Shown here one piece after another: positions 37,507 through 46,322 of a DNA stretch of 64,000 nt. Origin of the DNA: Pseudomonadota bacterium (GTDB lineage: Bacteria > Pseudomonadota > Gammaproteobacteria > Burkholderiales > Methylophilaceae); assembly GCA_029556915.1 (NCBI GenBank), contig JAKQIT010000074.1, positions 372,001 through 436,000 on the forward strand, written 5' to 3'. Positions within the stretch are counted from its first letter, which is position 1, and every line of letters starts with the position of its first letter. The translations under genes were made by a program, and so were the position numbers. The notes beneath the pieces are model-generated. The model was not told where the DNA came from. It did no database searches and saw only the letters and a list, made by a program, of their open reading frames with translations.

Positions 37507-38229
37507 ATGAAAAAATTATTATTAGCTTTTGCAATACTTTTAGGCTTAAGCATGAATGCAATGGCTGCTGTCAACATCAACACAGCAACGCAAGAAGAGC
37601 TTGAAACGCTAGAAGATGTTGGCGAAGTAAAAGCAAAAGCGATTATTGATTACCGCAATAAAAATGGTAAATTTAAAAATATGGATGAGCTAGACAGTGT
37701 GCCAGGTATTGGCGAAAAAACGCTGGAAAGCGTTAAAAAAGGTGGCACCATCACTGGCGCAACCACAGTTTCTGTACCAAGCAAAGAAACAAAAGTTGAA
37801 AAATCAACTAAAACTAAAGAGGTGAAGACCGAGAAAGCAGGCACTGAAAAGGCCACAAAAGAAGTTAAAACCAAAGAAGCTAAAACTGAAAAAGTGACAA
37901 AAGAAGAAAAAGTAAGCAAAGAAGCAAAACCTGAAAAACCAGTGAAAGCGGAAAAACCTGCTAAGGCTGAAAAAGTGAGTAAAGATGCCAAAGTAGAAGA
38001 TTCATCTAAAGCGGACAAAGCGGCAAAAGACAAAGAAAAAGCTGATAAAGCTGCCGCCAAAGAAGCTGAAAAAGAAGCAAAAAAAGCCGCTAAAGAAAAA
38101 GAGAAAGCAGATAAAGCCGCTGCCAAAGAGAAAGAAAAGGCTGAAAAAGCGGCAAAAAAGGAAGCTGAAAAAGCAGAGAAAGCAAAAGCGAAAGCTGCAA
38201 AAGAAGCCAAAGAATCCGCTAAAAAATAA
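37507..38229 (+). CDS. Exported helix-hairpin-helix protein with histone H1-like tail
   Basis: 240 residues: signal peptide (MKKLLLAFAILLGLSMNAMA), a ComEA-like pair of helix-hairpin-helix motifs (residues 22-80; NINTATQEELETLEDVGEVK and FKNMDELDSVPGIGEKTLES), then about 145 residues made almost wholly of Lys, Ala, Glu, Thr and Asp in short repeats such as KEKADKAAAKE. The tail resembles histone H1-like bacterial proteins. Signal plus tail suggests a periplasmic or surface DNA-binding protein. A strong terminator follows. The repeat-rich tail also creates a long but meaningless open frame on the other strand. Confidence 0.85.
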   Translation: MKKLLLAFAILLGLSMNAMAAVNINTATQEELETLEDVGEVKAKAIIDYRNKNGKFKNMDELDSVPGIGEKTLESVKKGGTITGATTVSVPSKETKVEKSTKTKEVKTEKAGTEKATKEVKTKEAKTEKVTKEEKVSKEAKPEKPVKAEKPAKAEKVSKDAKVEDSSKADKAAKDKEKADKAAAKEAEKEAKKAAKEKEKADKAAAKEKEKAEKAAKKEAEKAEKAKAKAAKEAKESAKK

Positions 38230-38245
38230 GCTGATTTGGTTAACA

Positions 38246-38273
38246 AAAAGCCCCGAAGTTTCGGGGCTTTTTT
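38246..38273 (+). terminator. Terminator after the second HhH gene
   Basis: AAAAGCCCCGAA and TTCGGGGCTTTT form a strong stem with a short loop, followed by a T run. Confidence 0.93.
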
Positions 38274-38320
38274 ATGGTTAAAACGCGGTCTTTTTCATTA
38301 AATAACCACCAATTTTACAC

Positions 38321-38392
38321 CGAGAGATTTTTATGCCTCTGCAAGCCGCATCCAGACTGGCTTACAGAGGATGTGAAATGATGTTGTGTTAA
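38321..38392. repeat. 11-nt-loop palindromic repeat, copy 9
   Basis: CGAGAGATTTTTATG flank, stem CCTCTGCAAGCC (38336-38347), loop GCATCCAGACT (38348-38358), stem GGCTTACAGAGG (38359-38370), then ATGTGAAATGATGTTGT. It is one of the best preserved copies, and nearly matches the one at 53726-53800. It lies between convergent genes. Confidence 0.9.
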
Positions 38393-38472
38393 AACTGCTT
38401 AAAAATTAAGCAGTTTTATGCAATTTTATTATTGTATTTTTTTACCAAAAACGTGCGCGAAAAATGCACATT

Positions 38473-40671
38473 CTATTTCACTTTCATGCCCGCTTGCGCG
38501 CCAGAATCTGGACTTAAAATAAACGGGCCGCCACGTTCATCACTCGCTGCTAACACCATGCCTTCAGACAAGCCAAATTTCATTTTGCGCGGTGCTAAAT
38601 TTGCCACCATTACTGTTAAACGGCCTTTGAGCGTTTCAGGGTCGTAGGCAGATTTAATGCCGGCAAACACTTGCCTTGGTTTTTCTTCGCCAATATCAAG
38701 CGAAAGCTTGAGCAATTTTTCCGCACCTTCCACATGCTCGGCATTGACAATTTTAGCAATACGCAAATCCACTTTGGTGAAGTCGTCTATGCTGATGTAT
38801 TCAGCTTCAGCGGTTTCCGCTTTGACTTCATTTTGTTGGTGCGCTGCATGACGTTGCTCAGAATGCGCTTGTGGTGCAGGTGTGGCTTGTAGATTTTCTT
38901 TGTTGGCTTCGGTCATGGCTTCGATTTGCTTCATTTCAATGCGAGTTATTAAATGTTTATAAGAATTAATTTTGTGGCTAACCAATGGAATCGTTATTTC
39001 ACTCCAGCGTAACTTTGGAATATTAAGAAAACCTTCAACTTCTGAAGCTAATTTTGGTAGCACAGGTCGAAGATAAAGTGTAAGTAATCTGAAAAGATTT
39101 ATGCTGACAGAACAAACTTCCAAAAGTTTGGCTTCACTACCCACTAACTTAGCAAGTTTCCAAGGCTCCTCTTGGGCAACATACTGATTTGCTAAATCAG
39201 CAAGTATCATAATTTCTCTAATTGCTTTACTATAATCCCTGCTCTCATAACAAGCCTTGATTGTGTCTGACACTTCCAGAAAAACGCTAAACAAATCAAA
39301 TGGAGTATGACCTGATGTTGTTCCTATTGTAGGTATTAGAGAATTTAGTTGGTTAGATGAGTTTAAGTTTGCAAGCGTGCCTTCATCAGCTAAAAATTTA
39401 TTTGCTTGATTAAAAACTTCAACTGCGGGTAGCTTTTCAGCCAAGATACCGTTAAAGTTATTTAACACAAACCCCGCTGTTCTACTCGCAATATTAATAT
39501 ATTTACCCACCAAATCACTATTCACGCGCGCGACAAAATCTTCAAGATTTAAATCAATATCTTCCATCGTGCTATTGAGTTTGGCGGCGTAGTAATAGCG
39601 CAAATATTCAGGATTTTTAATATAATCTAAATAGCTGCGCGCGGTAATAAACGTGCCGCGCGATTTACTCATTTTTTCGCCATTCACCGTTAAAAAACCG
39701 TGGGCGAAAATCTGCGTGGGTTTGCGATGACCGCTAAACTCTAATGTGGCAGGCCAAAATAAGGCATGGAAATACAAAATATCTTTGCCAATAAAATGGT
39801 AAAGCTCTGTTTTTGAATCTTTTTGCCAATATTCGTCAAAGTTTAAACCTTGTTTTTCGCACAAGTTTTTAAAGCTCGCCATATAGCCAATCGGCGCATC
39901 TAGCCATACATAAAAATATTTACCGGGCGCATCTGGGATTTCAAAACCAAAATACGGCGCATCACGTGAAATATCCCAATCATTCAAGCCGTTCTCAAAC
40001 CACTCGCCCATTTTGTTGGCAGCTTCGCCCTGCAGCGTACCGCTGCGTGTCCACTCTTTTAAAAAGCTTTCACACTCACTCAATTTAAAAAAGTAATGCT
40101 CGGTTTCTTTGCGAACAGGTGCCGCGCCAGAAACCGCAGAAAATGGGTTGATTAAATCAGTTGGGCTGTAGGTCGCGCCACATACTTCGCAGTTATCGCC
40201 ATATTGGTCTTTAGCATGGCATTTTGGACATTCGCCTTTAATAAAGCGGTCTGGCAAGAACATATTTTTGACCGGGTCAAAATATTGCTCAATGGTTTTT
40301 GTGGCAATTTTGCCATTGGCTTTTAGCGCTTTGTAAATGCCTTGCGAAAGTTGCTTGTTTTCTTCAGAATTGGTTGAATAGTAATTATCAAATTCCACCA
40401 AAAAGTCTTTAAAATCAGCACTGTGCTCTTTATGTACGGCCTCTATCAAGGCTTCTGGCGTAATACCCTCTTTTTCAGCACGTAGCATAATCGGCGTGCC
40501 GTGCGTATCGTCCGCACACACATAATGCACGGTATTGCCCTGCATTTTTTGAAAGCGCACCCAAATGTCGGTCTGAATATACTCCACCAAATGGCCTAAA
40601 TGAATGCTACCGTTAGCGTATGGGAGTGCGGAGGTAACGAGAATTTTACGAGGACTTATTGCGTTTGACAT
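38473..40671 (-). CDS. metG: Methionyl-tRNA synthetase
   Basis: Class I synthetase, 732 residues. HIGH motif [12 protein letters not shown] at the N-terminus; zinc-binding [23 protein letters not shown] in [13 protein letters not shown]-terminal EMAP/tRNA-binding domain from about residue 625 ([19 protein letters not shown]). The part that encodes the anticodon-binding domain (about 38935-39480) uses clearly more AT-rich codons than either end, and would fit a recombined segment; the protein motifs are intact. The upstream gap of about 130 bases is GC-rich and holds no gene. Confidence 0.96.
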   Translation of the reverse strand: MSNAISPRKILVTSALPYANGSIHLGHLVEYIQTDIWVRFQKMQGNTVHYVCADDTHGTPIMLRAEKEGITPEALIEAVHKEHSADFKDFLVEFDNYYSTNSEENKQLSQGIYKALKANGKIATKTIEQYFDPVKNMFLPDRFIKGECPKCHAKDQYGDNCEVCGATYSPTDLINPFSAVSGAAPVRKETEHYFFKLSECESFLKEWTRSGTLQGEAANKMGEWFENGLNDWDISRDAPYFGFEIPDAPGKYFYVWLDAPIGYMASFKNLCEKQGLNFDEYWQKDSKTELYHFIGKDILYFHALFWPATLEFSGHRKPTQIFAHGFLTVNGEKMSKSRGTFITARSYLDYIKNPEYLRYYYAAKLNSTMEDIDLNLEDFVARVNSDLVGKYINIASRTAGFVLNNFNGILAEKLPAVEVFNQANKFLADEGTLANLNSSNQLNSLIPTIGTTSGHTPFDLFSVFLEVSDTIKACYESRDYSKAIREIMILADLANQYVAQEEPWKLAKLVGSEAKLLEVCSVSINLFRLLTLYLRPVLPKLASEVEGFLNIPKLRWSEITIPLVSHKINSYKHLITRIEMKQIEAMTEANKENLQATPAPQAHSEQRHAAHQQNEVKAETAEAEYISIDDFTKVDLRIAKIVNAEHVEGAEKLLKLSLDIGEEKPRQVFAGIKSAYDPETLKGRLTVMVANLAPRKMKFGLSEGMVLAASDERGGPFILSPDSGAQAGMKVK

Positions 40672-40807
40672 GGTAAATGAACCAAAAAGCTAAAAACGCT
40701 ATTTTACACTACCCACGCAAGAAAAATGGCGTTAGCACGCCTGAAACATAAACTTTAAAAGGTGCGGCGCGGCGTGAAAACAAACATCACGCCCTATTCA
40801 AGTGTTT

Positions 40808-41173
40808 CTAGGGCATTGCCGCTGTGTAGGTGATAGGAGTCGCTTCTTGATGGTTAAAACTTGTATCCAAATTTTTAATTAATTTGAGATTTGCAGCTTC
40901 TAAATACTGGCTTTTAGAAGAACTCAATAATATGGTTCCCGTGTTACTCAGCACCCTTACGCTTAATGGCGTTTGAATTTCTCCTGCGGTCATTTTTGAA
41001 TTTGGCATGGTGTTGCCAATCCGCACAAACATGGTTGGGGGTATTTTAATAACAAAATGAACGCTCGCTGAAGATGACAAGGCTTGGTTACCCGTCGCAA
41101 AGTCAGACTCAGCATAAGTAGAACGCGATAACGCAAATAAAATAAACACCATAAGCGTGAGTATATATTTCAT
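40808..41173 (-). CDS. Small exported subunit-like protein
   Basis: 121 residues: signal peptide (MKYILTLMVFILFALSRSTYA), then ESDFATGNQALSSSASVHF and IKIPPTMFVRIGN, and the end TYTAAMP. The same pattern (ESNFQTGAGALTATGRLDF, TIPKTLYIRIG, TYTASMP) occurs in the 41623 gene, so the two are paralogues. The protein looks like a short beta-strand fibre subunit or cap. It points away from the main cluster, and the shared 450-bp region between them may serve both. The ATG at 41173 is chosen because it starts the signal peptide. Confidence 0.75.
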   Translation of the reverse strand: MKYILTLMVFILFALSRSTYAESDFATGNQALSSSASVHFVIKIPPTMFVRIGNTMPNSKMTAGEIQTPLSVRVLSNTGTILLSSSKSQYLEAANLKLIKNLDTSFNHQEATPITYTAAMP

Positions 41174-41420
41174 GACTATTCCATACAGTTCATGTGAAAT
41201 GATTTGTCTTGCCAAATCAACTTTAGAAAAGAACGCTTTAAGTTAAAAAGCCAGTATTCAACCCTGCCTTTCACTTTTAAGTTGAGGCATTAGCCTATTT
41301 ACGGTTTGAAATAATAAAAATGAAGGTTATTTTTAGAAAATTGTGAAGAAATTCTGGTGAAAACTAATATTGATACTACGGCATGTTGTAAGACAAATGG
41401 AAAATTGATGTCAGAAACTT

Positions 41421-41445
41421 TGACAAAATATTGTCAGACAATGTC
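41421..41445. promoter_or_regulatory. Double dyad, candidate activator site
   Basis: TGACAA-AATA-TTGTCA (41421-41436) is a perfect palindrome, followed at once by GACA-A-TGTC (41437-41445). It lies about 100 bp upstream of the sigma-54 promoter, a usual enhancer distance. Confidence 0.5.
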
Positions 41446-41542
41446 TATATTTCGTCACTTTATATAAGTTACAACAAACAGTTAAATAATATTAATTATT
41501 AAAAACAATAAGTTACGTTTTAATCACTATTAAAAAATCAAT

Positions 41543-41558
41543 CGGCACAATATTTGCT
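41543..41558 (+). promoter_or_regulatory. Sigma-54 promoter before the main subunit gene
   Basis: CGGCAC-AATAT-TTGCT matches the RpoN consensus YTGGCACN5TTGCW except at one T; the GG and GC elements have the correct spacing. Transcription would begin near 41570, about 50 bases before the ATG at 41623. Confidence 0.7.
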
Positions 41559-41622
41559 TAATTAGTAGCATGAGTATATGCAGCAATATAGGCAACTCAA
41601 CTACTTTACTAAGGAATTAAAA

Positions 41623-42246
41623 ATGAACATGAAATTGATTCGTAAATTATCACTAGCCACTTTGTTGGTTGTTCCTGCACTTGCCAGTGCGGAATCAAAC
41701 TTTCAAACTGGTGCTGGCGCTCTCACGGCTACAGGTCGTTTAGACTTCTCTGTGACTATCCCCAAAACTTTATACATACGCATTGGTACTGGTACTAATC
41801 TTGCCAACAATGCAACCATAGATGCCATTAACTTTACAGTACCTGCAGCAAACGTTGGTAATGGCACTGCGGTTGCCGCTACTGCAGGCAGCGGTGATTT
41901 GGGTAACGGTACAGTGACTGCGCGTGTTATAGGTAATAATGGAGCCATCACTTTGGGTTCCACAACTACTGGCCCACTAAGCAATGGTGCGGGTGATACG
42001 ATTTCTTACACCAAAATTGCAACTACTGTAGCGGCTAACACTTCAGCGACTCCACTTGCAGCCCCTGCACTTGCCGATGGGGCAACAACCAATATTGCGC
42101 TTACGCCAAATATTGGTGCTAAGGTCACAAATCTTGATGCAAGATGGACATACACTTACTTGAACGACACCGTACCTGCGCCTGGTACTTATGGTGGTGT
42201 TAATATCAACGCTGGTCGTGTTACTTATACTGCTTCTATGCCATAA
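41623..42246 (+). CDS. Exported fibre subunit-like protein (main subunit candidate)
   Basis: 207 residues; signal peptide MNMKLIRKLSLATLLVVPALASA, mature part rich in Gly, Ala, Thr and Asn, without cysteine. It shares the opening (ESNFQTGAGALTA), the TIPKTLYIRIG strand and the C-terminal TYTASMP with its neighbours. The alternating strand pattern and conserved end fit a subunit for a donor-strand type chaperone. AAGGAATTAAAA before the ATG is a good ribosome site. It has a sigma-54 promoter upstream and a stem-loop behind it that should raise its expression over the rest of the operon. Confidence 0.75.
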   Translation: MNMKLIRKLSLATLLVVPALASAESNFQTGAGALTATGRLDFSVTIPKTLYIRIGTGTNLANNATIDAINFTVPAANVGNGTAVAATAGSGDLGNGTVTARVIGNNGAITLGSTTTGPLSNGAGDTISYTKIATTVAANTSATPLAAPALADGATTNIALTPNIGAKVTNLDARWTYTYLNDTVPAPGTYGGVNINAGRVTYTASMP

Positions 42247-42249
42247 CAA

Positions 42250-42295
42250 AATCGGGTAAAATCTTGCTTCAGAGCTGATTTTGCTCGATTTTTTT
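42250..42295 (+). terminator. Stem-loop behind the main subunit gene
   Basis: AATCGGGTAAAATC (42250-42263) and GATTTTGCTCGATT (42277-42290) pair with two mismatches and are followed by T5. It could be a partial terminator that lowers expression of the next genes. Confidence 0.6.
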
Positions 42296-42323
42296 GCAAC
42301 ACTGAAGTTGTACACTAGCCTAG

Positions 42324-42956
42324 GTGATTATCATAATTCAACACAGTACTCGCGTTTTGGCTGCAATATTGCTACTTGCAATCGCAACAAGCGCCCAAGC
42401 TTGGAGTATCGCCATCAGTCCAGGCACAAGACAAATATTCATTCAAGTGGGTAATGGCACTTACACGGGTGGTAATCACAATGCAGGCGGCTCACCAGCA
42501 AACAATGCTACAGTAAATGTCGTTTCGGCAAATGTACCCGCCGCCTCAATAGGCAATGGCTCGCCAGTTGCCATGACCAGTAACAGCACTGCCGCAAATA
42601 GCTTTTTAGATGGCTACAACGTGTGCAACCCACCAACACAAGTTTATATTGGTGGCTGGGTTAGAGTGCCCGGCAGCACTGGTAATGGGGTGATGAGCGT
42701 TACCACCCCAGCCAATTTAATTAATGGTGCAGGCAACACTATTCCATTTTCAAGCATTAGTTGGAGCAGTACAGCTAACGGCAACGCCACCGCCCATGTC
42801 GCAGCTGGTACATTTAATGGCGCCACATTAACGCTTGCCAATATTGGTGCAAACACATGGGTAGAAAACTGCATGGTTTTTAGCTACGCTAATAGTACCG
42901 TTTACCCATCTGGCACCTATACTGGCAGAGCGGTTTATACCCTAAGCCTGCCATGA
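42324..42956 (+). CDS. Exported subunit-like protein with cysteine pair
   Basis: 210 residues; signal peptide ending LAIATSAQAW, followed by SIAISPGTRQIFIQVGNGTY, related in position to the TIPKTLYIRIG strand, and the end GTYTGRAVYTLSLP, which matches the family C-terminus. Two cysteines (YNVCNPP and VENCMVF) could form a disulfide. The start is GTG. It may be a minor or tip subunit. Its stop overlaps the next start in ATGA. Confidence 0.7.
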   Translation: MIIIIQHSTRVLAAILLLAIATSAQAWSIAISPGTRQIFIQVGNGTYTGGNHNAGGSPANNATVNVVSANVPAASIGNGSPVAMTSNSTAANSFLDGYNVCNPPTQVYIGGWVRVPGSTGNGVMSVTTPANLINGAGNTIPFSSISWSSTANGNATAHVAAGTFNGATLTLANIGANTWVENCMVFSYANSTVYPSGTYTGRAVYTLSLP

Positions 42957-43417
42957 AATATATTGTCAGCTTAATTGGCATATTGAGCCTAGCACTATTA
43001 CTGCAACATGTTGCAGTGGCTGCCACATTCCGTGTGGATGATACCGCCACGCTACTTGGCGAGTCACAAGTTAAAATGCGTTGGCGCAGCACGGGTGTGA
43101 ACAACACTTCAGGACATATTGTTGATGGCGCTACCAGCGTGACCATTCGGCTAAACACTACCCCATGGCTGAATAAAACTGGGCAAATCTACATGGTGCT
43201 CCCACCACAGCCAATAGGGCAAGTTTTGGTCGATTGGAGCACACAAGGAAAATTACTACCAGGCACCCTCATTTCTGGTAACCGAACGCTGGTTTATGCT
43301 GGCCCAATCCAAAGCCCTATCATTGAAGACACCATTCATGTTCAAATACATAGCGATGGCACAAAGTTACTAAGCATCCATAAGCTTGAATTTTATTTTG
43401 AAATAGACGTAGATTAA
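42953..43417 (+). CDS. Exported hypothetical protein of the fibre-like cluster
   Basis: 154 residues; signal peptide ending LLLQHVAVAA, then a beta-rich region without cysteine (FRVDDTATLLGESQVKMRWR, VTIRLNTTPWLNKTGQIYMV). No known family. The four-base overlap with the previous gene and 10-base gap to the chaperone gene show a common operon. It may be a further subunit or an accessory chaperone. Confidence 0.65.
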   Translation: MKYIVSLIGILSLALLLQHVAVAATFRVDDTATLLGESQVKMRWRSTGVNNTSGHIVDGATSVTIRLNTTPWLNKTGQIYMVLPPQPIGQVLVDWSTQGKLLPGTLISGNRTLVYAGPIQSPIIEDTIHVQIHSDGTKLLSIHKLEFYFEIDVD

Positions 43418-43427
43418 GCACACTTAA

Positions 43428-44252
43428 ATGATAAACACGCCATCACCCATTAAAAAATGCCAAGCCTGCTTTAGCGTGGCAATATTGCTTTTTACTGGCA
43501 TCATAAACCAAGCATTTGCAGAAGATTTTGCAGTAATCGCCACGCCACCTCGGTTTGAATTTGCCGCAAAAACTGGCGTTGTTACGCGTCAAGTCATTGA
43601 AATCACCAACGCAAGCGCCACTCCAAGCAAATATAGCATTAAAACTGCCGATTGGACTTTAGACGCAAATGGCGGAACACAATTTATTGATGCGCTTGCA
43701 CCAGATAGCTGCCGCCCTTGGGTCGCACTGGAGCGCCTAGAAATCGCTGTACCATCAGGTGCCAAATACCGCTATCGCTTTGAAGTTAAGCCCCCAGAAA
43801 ATACGCCTCCACGAGAATGCCGTTTTGCCATTATGGTAAGTGGCGCAGAGCAAACTGCTAAAACAGCCGATGGTTTAAGCTTTCCTTTTTCTGGTCGCTT
43901 AGGTGTGATTGTTTATGTAGCCGTCGGTGATGTTAAACCTCAACTTAAAGTAGTTGGCAATGAAGTGAAAAACATTGATGGCGTATCTAAACCGACCATT
44001 GCAGTTCAAAACACAGGCAATGCACATGGCCGACTGTCAGGTTTTTTATCGGGTACAGATGCAAATGGTAAGAAATTAGAATTCTCTCCTTCTGGTTTAC
44101 CTATTATGGCAGGTGAAACAAGAACAATTTCTCTGGACATTCAGCAGCTAGAAAATAGCCCTGTTTCTACCATTAAATACCCCATTACCATTCGTGGCAA
44201 ACTCGAATGGGAAGGCCAAGCAATCGCTTTCGAGCAAGAATTTGTGCAGTGA
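43428..44252 (+). CDS. PapD-like periplasmic chaperone
   Basis: 274 residues with a signal peptide (VAILLFTGIINQAFA) and an immunoglobulin-like chaperone domain. FAVIATPPRFEFAAKTG is the first strand and VTRQVIEITNASATPSKYSIK carries the alternating hydrophobic residues of the G1-like region of chaperone-usher systems. A second domain ends in TIRGKLEWEGQAIAFEQEF. Two cysteines (DSCRPW and ECRFAI) may pair. It probably escorts the neighbouring subunits. Its stop overlaps the start of the barrel gene by a GTGA arrangement. Confidence 0.75.
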   Translation: MINTPSPIKKCQACFSVAILLFTGIINQAFAEDFAVIATPPRFEFAAKTGVVTRQVIEITNASATPSKYSIKTADWTLDANGGTQFIDALAPDSCRPWVALERLEIAVPSGAKYRYRFEVKPPENTPPRECRFAIMVSGAEQTAKTADGLSFPFSGRLGVIVYVAVGDVKPQLKVVGNEVKNIDGVSKPTIAVQNTGNAHGRLSGFLSGTDANGKKLEFSPSGLPIMAGETRTISLDIQQLENSPVSTIKYPITIRGKLEWEGQAIAFEQEFVQ

Positions 44253-46267
44253 GAAATTTCTGGCTTAAATTACTAACATGCTTTATCAGCTTAATTTTTA
44301 CAAATGCTGAGGTTTATGCGCAAGATAATATTTCTGACAGCCGCGAAAATATAAACAGCGCTACAAATAATGCCTCAAGTCAGCAAGCCGAACCGTACGT
44401 TGACCAAACCATCTCAGATAGCACGCTCACGCCTGCTATTTTATTTGGTGATAATGAAGACGAACATTACAACCCAACAGGATTACCGCATTACTTTAGG
44501 ATAGATGCCGTTTCAAGCATATCAAAAAGAAGTGATGCAAATGATATTCAAGAAAATGGTATTTCCATCAACAGCCAATTTGAAACGCAGCACTATGGGG
44601 CTTACTCTATCAATGGCGTGTTTCGTAATGAGCCCTCAGGCAAAGCGGGGGTAATTTTACAAAGGCGGCTACCGTTTGATGGTGGCTGGTATGCCAACAA
44701 TGGTTTAGGCACTTTATATACGCCATCTATTGACCTTGCCCGCAATCAATACCGCTTTTATATCCCCACCTTTCCTGTGTTTGGTGTTTCAACAGAATGG
44801 ATTCATCAAGATAAAATGCAGTTGCAATTTGCGACAGGTAACCCTGGCATTTTTGATGGCATTCAACTCAACGGATTTAGCCAGCTTGGCGGCAGCATGA
44901 CCATGGCTGGCGCACAGTGGAATGTATCACCGCAATGGCAAATGGGCGCACAAATAGTGAGTTTGCACAATGTCTCTAATGCTAGCTCTAACACGTCTTT
45001 TAACGATTATTTTAATTTATCGCCCAATGCTGACATCCCGAAAATGCGTGGTGAATCTTTTTACGGTACTGCTGCATGGCAAGATGAAAGTACAAGAGTT
45101 CAGGCTAATCTTTTACATAGCCAAAGCAATCTCAACTCAAATGCCACCGGAATATGGCTTGATGCAAAAAAACGCGTTGGACGCGTATCGCACAATGCGG
45201 GTTTATTTAGACTAGATCCTGAATTAGCTTGGGGATACACCCCCATCAGCAACGATATTGAGGGTGTTTACTACCGCGCCAATTACAATAGCAGGCAGTG
45301 GTTGCTCGATGGCGGTTTTGATGCGGTTAAAAGCATCTCAGGCGATAGCGCAAATGGCGTTTTAATGACTGGGAGTGCGCGTTACCAAATCAACCAAAAG
45401 TTAGGCATTGGTGGTAGCGCAACATACCGCAATGCTGAAAACGATGCGCATAGTGGTTATATATTTGCTGATGCGCTCAATCGATTTGGCACGGGCAGAG
45501 CACAGTTTGACTTCAGCGCAGAAAGTAACAGCCACTTGGCTAGAATCACGGCGAGCCAAAATTGGCAGTTAGCCGCCAGCTCGCGCTTAAACACCGCTGT
45601 TTATACTGAAGTTGAAAATAATGATAACCAACGCATTCATCATGTTGGTGCTTCACTCAATGGCGGTAGCGATATTTTTAATAACATTGCATGGAACGGC
45701 AACCTAAGTTACGACAAATCAAATGGTAAAACCGATAGTAGCTCTGTCAGCGCTAATTTAGACTTAACTGCACGAATTAACTCAAATTGGTCATTAATTG
45801 CCTCTTATTTAGAAACGCGCAATAAAACATCCAACCCGTTTTTTATTCAACCACTTATTCAAACACAATCAAATACCGATGTTGCAACAGGTAACGCGCT
45901 TTTTGTCACCTTGCGCTATGAAACACGCGGCGGCACTTCACTTGCACCACTTGGCGGTGCCTCAGGCAGTGCTGCTGGCTCTATTGCGGGTTATTTATTC
46001 TTAGATGCTAACGACAACGGCAACCCCGATGCAAATGAAGAACCCGCGCAAAATATCACCGTGATTCTTGATGGAAAATTCTCAACCCGCACCAATGCAG
46101 TTGGGCGATTTGAGTTTCCATTAGTGGCAACTGGCAAGCACACCATCAATGTAGTAGCAGATAACTTACCCTTGCCATGGCTGGTAAACGAAACTGGCCA
46201 ACAAGCAGTCACGGTTAGCAACCGCGAAACAGTCTATGTTAATATTCCTGCAACTAGAATCAAATAA
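44249..46267 (+). CDS. Outer-membrane barrel protein with C-terminal SdrD-B-like domain
   Basis: About 672 residues. After a signal peptide (NFWLKLLTCFISLIFTNAEVYA) come many amphipathic strands typical of a large outer-membrane barrel (QRRLPFDGGWYANNGLGTLY, GSATYRNAENDAHSGYIF) and then, from about residue 590, a Carboxypeptidase-regulatory/SdrD-B-like beta-sandwich (AGYLFLDANDNGNPDANEEP, RTNAVGRFEFPLVATGKH). The Asp-rich loop looks like a calcium site. The order after a PapD-like chaperone suggests the job of an usher, but PapC-type plug and N-terminal features are not recognised. The start is GTG at 44249, overlapping the chaperone stop; a frame from 44207 lies inside the chaperone gene. 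Confidence 0.75.
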   Translation: MRNFWLKLLTCFISLIFTNAEVYAQDNISDSRENINSATNNASSQQAEPYVDQTISDSTLTPAILFGDNEDEHYNPTGLPHYFRIDAVSSISKRSDANDIQENGISINSQFETQHYGAYSINGVFRNEPSGKAGVILQRRLPFDGGWYANNGLGTLYTPSIDLARNQYRFYIPTFPVFGVSTEWIHQDKMQLQFATGNPGIFDGIQLNGFSQLGGSMTMAGAQWNVSPQWQMGAQIVSLHNVSNASSNTSFNDYFNLSPNADIPKMRGESFYGTAAWQDESTRVQANLLHSQSNLNSNATGIWLDAKKRVGRVSHNAGLFRLDPELAWGYTPISNDIEGVYYRANYNSRQWLLDGGFDAVKSISGDSANGVLMTGSARYQINQKLGIGGSATYRNAENDAHSGYIFADALNRFGTGRAQFDFSAESNSHLARITASQNWQLAASSRLNTAVYTEVENNDNQRIHHVGASLNGGSDIFNNIAWNGNLSYDKSNGKTDSSSVSANLDLTARINSNWSLIASYLETRNKTSNPFFIQPLIQTQSNTDVATGNALFVTLRYETRGGTSLAPLGGASGSAAGSIAGYLFLDANDNGNPDANEEPAQNITVILDGKFSTRTNAVGRFEFPLVATGKHTINVVADNLPLPWLVNETGQQAVTVSNRETVYVNIPATRIK

Positions 46268-46322
46268 CGCACGGCATTGGGCGGTGCATATTCAAAAAAT
46301 TAACTTATCACAAAAAACCTAA

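Larger units (their letters stand above)
41174..41622. other. 449-bp divergent control region of the fibre-like cluster
   Basis: AT-rich, without a gene. It holds a double dyad at 41421-41445 and a sigma-54 promoter at 41543-41558. The left 200 bases contain no recognised motif. Confidence 0.6.

Noticed and set aside
37650..38246. 198-codon frame opposite the Lys-rich HhH gene
   Set aside because: It is the mirror of a Lys/Ala/Glu repeat (giving Phe/Ala/Ser runs); such frames are a composition artefact.
41703..41984. Antisense frame in the main subunit gene
   Set aside because: It has no signal or ribosome site and the sense strand has a clear exported protein.
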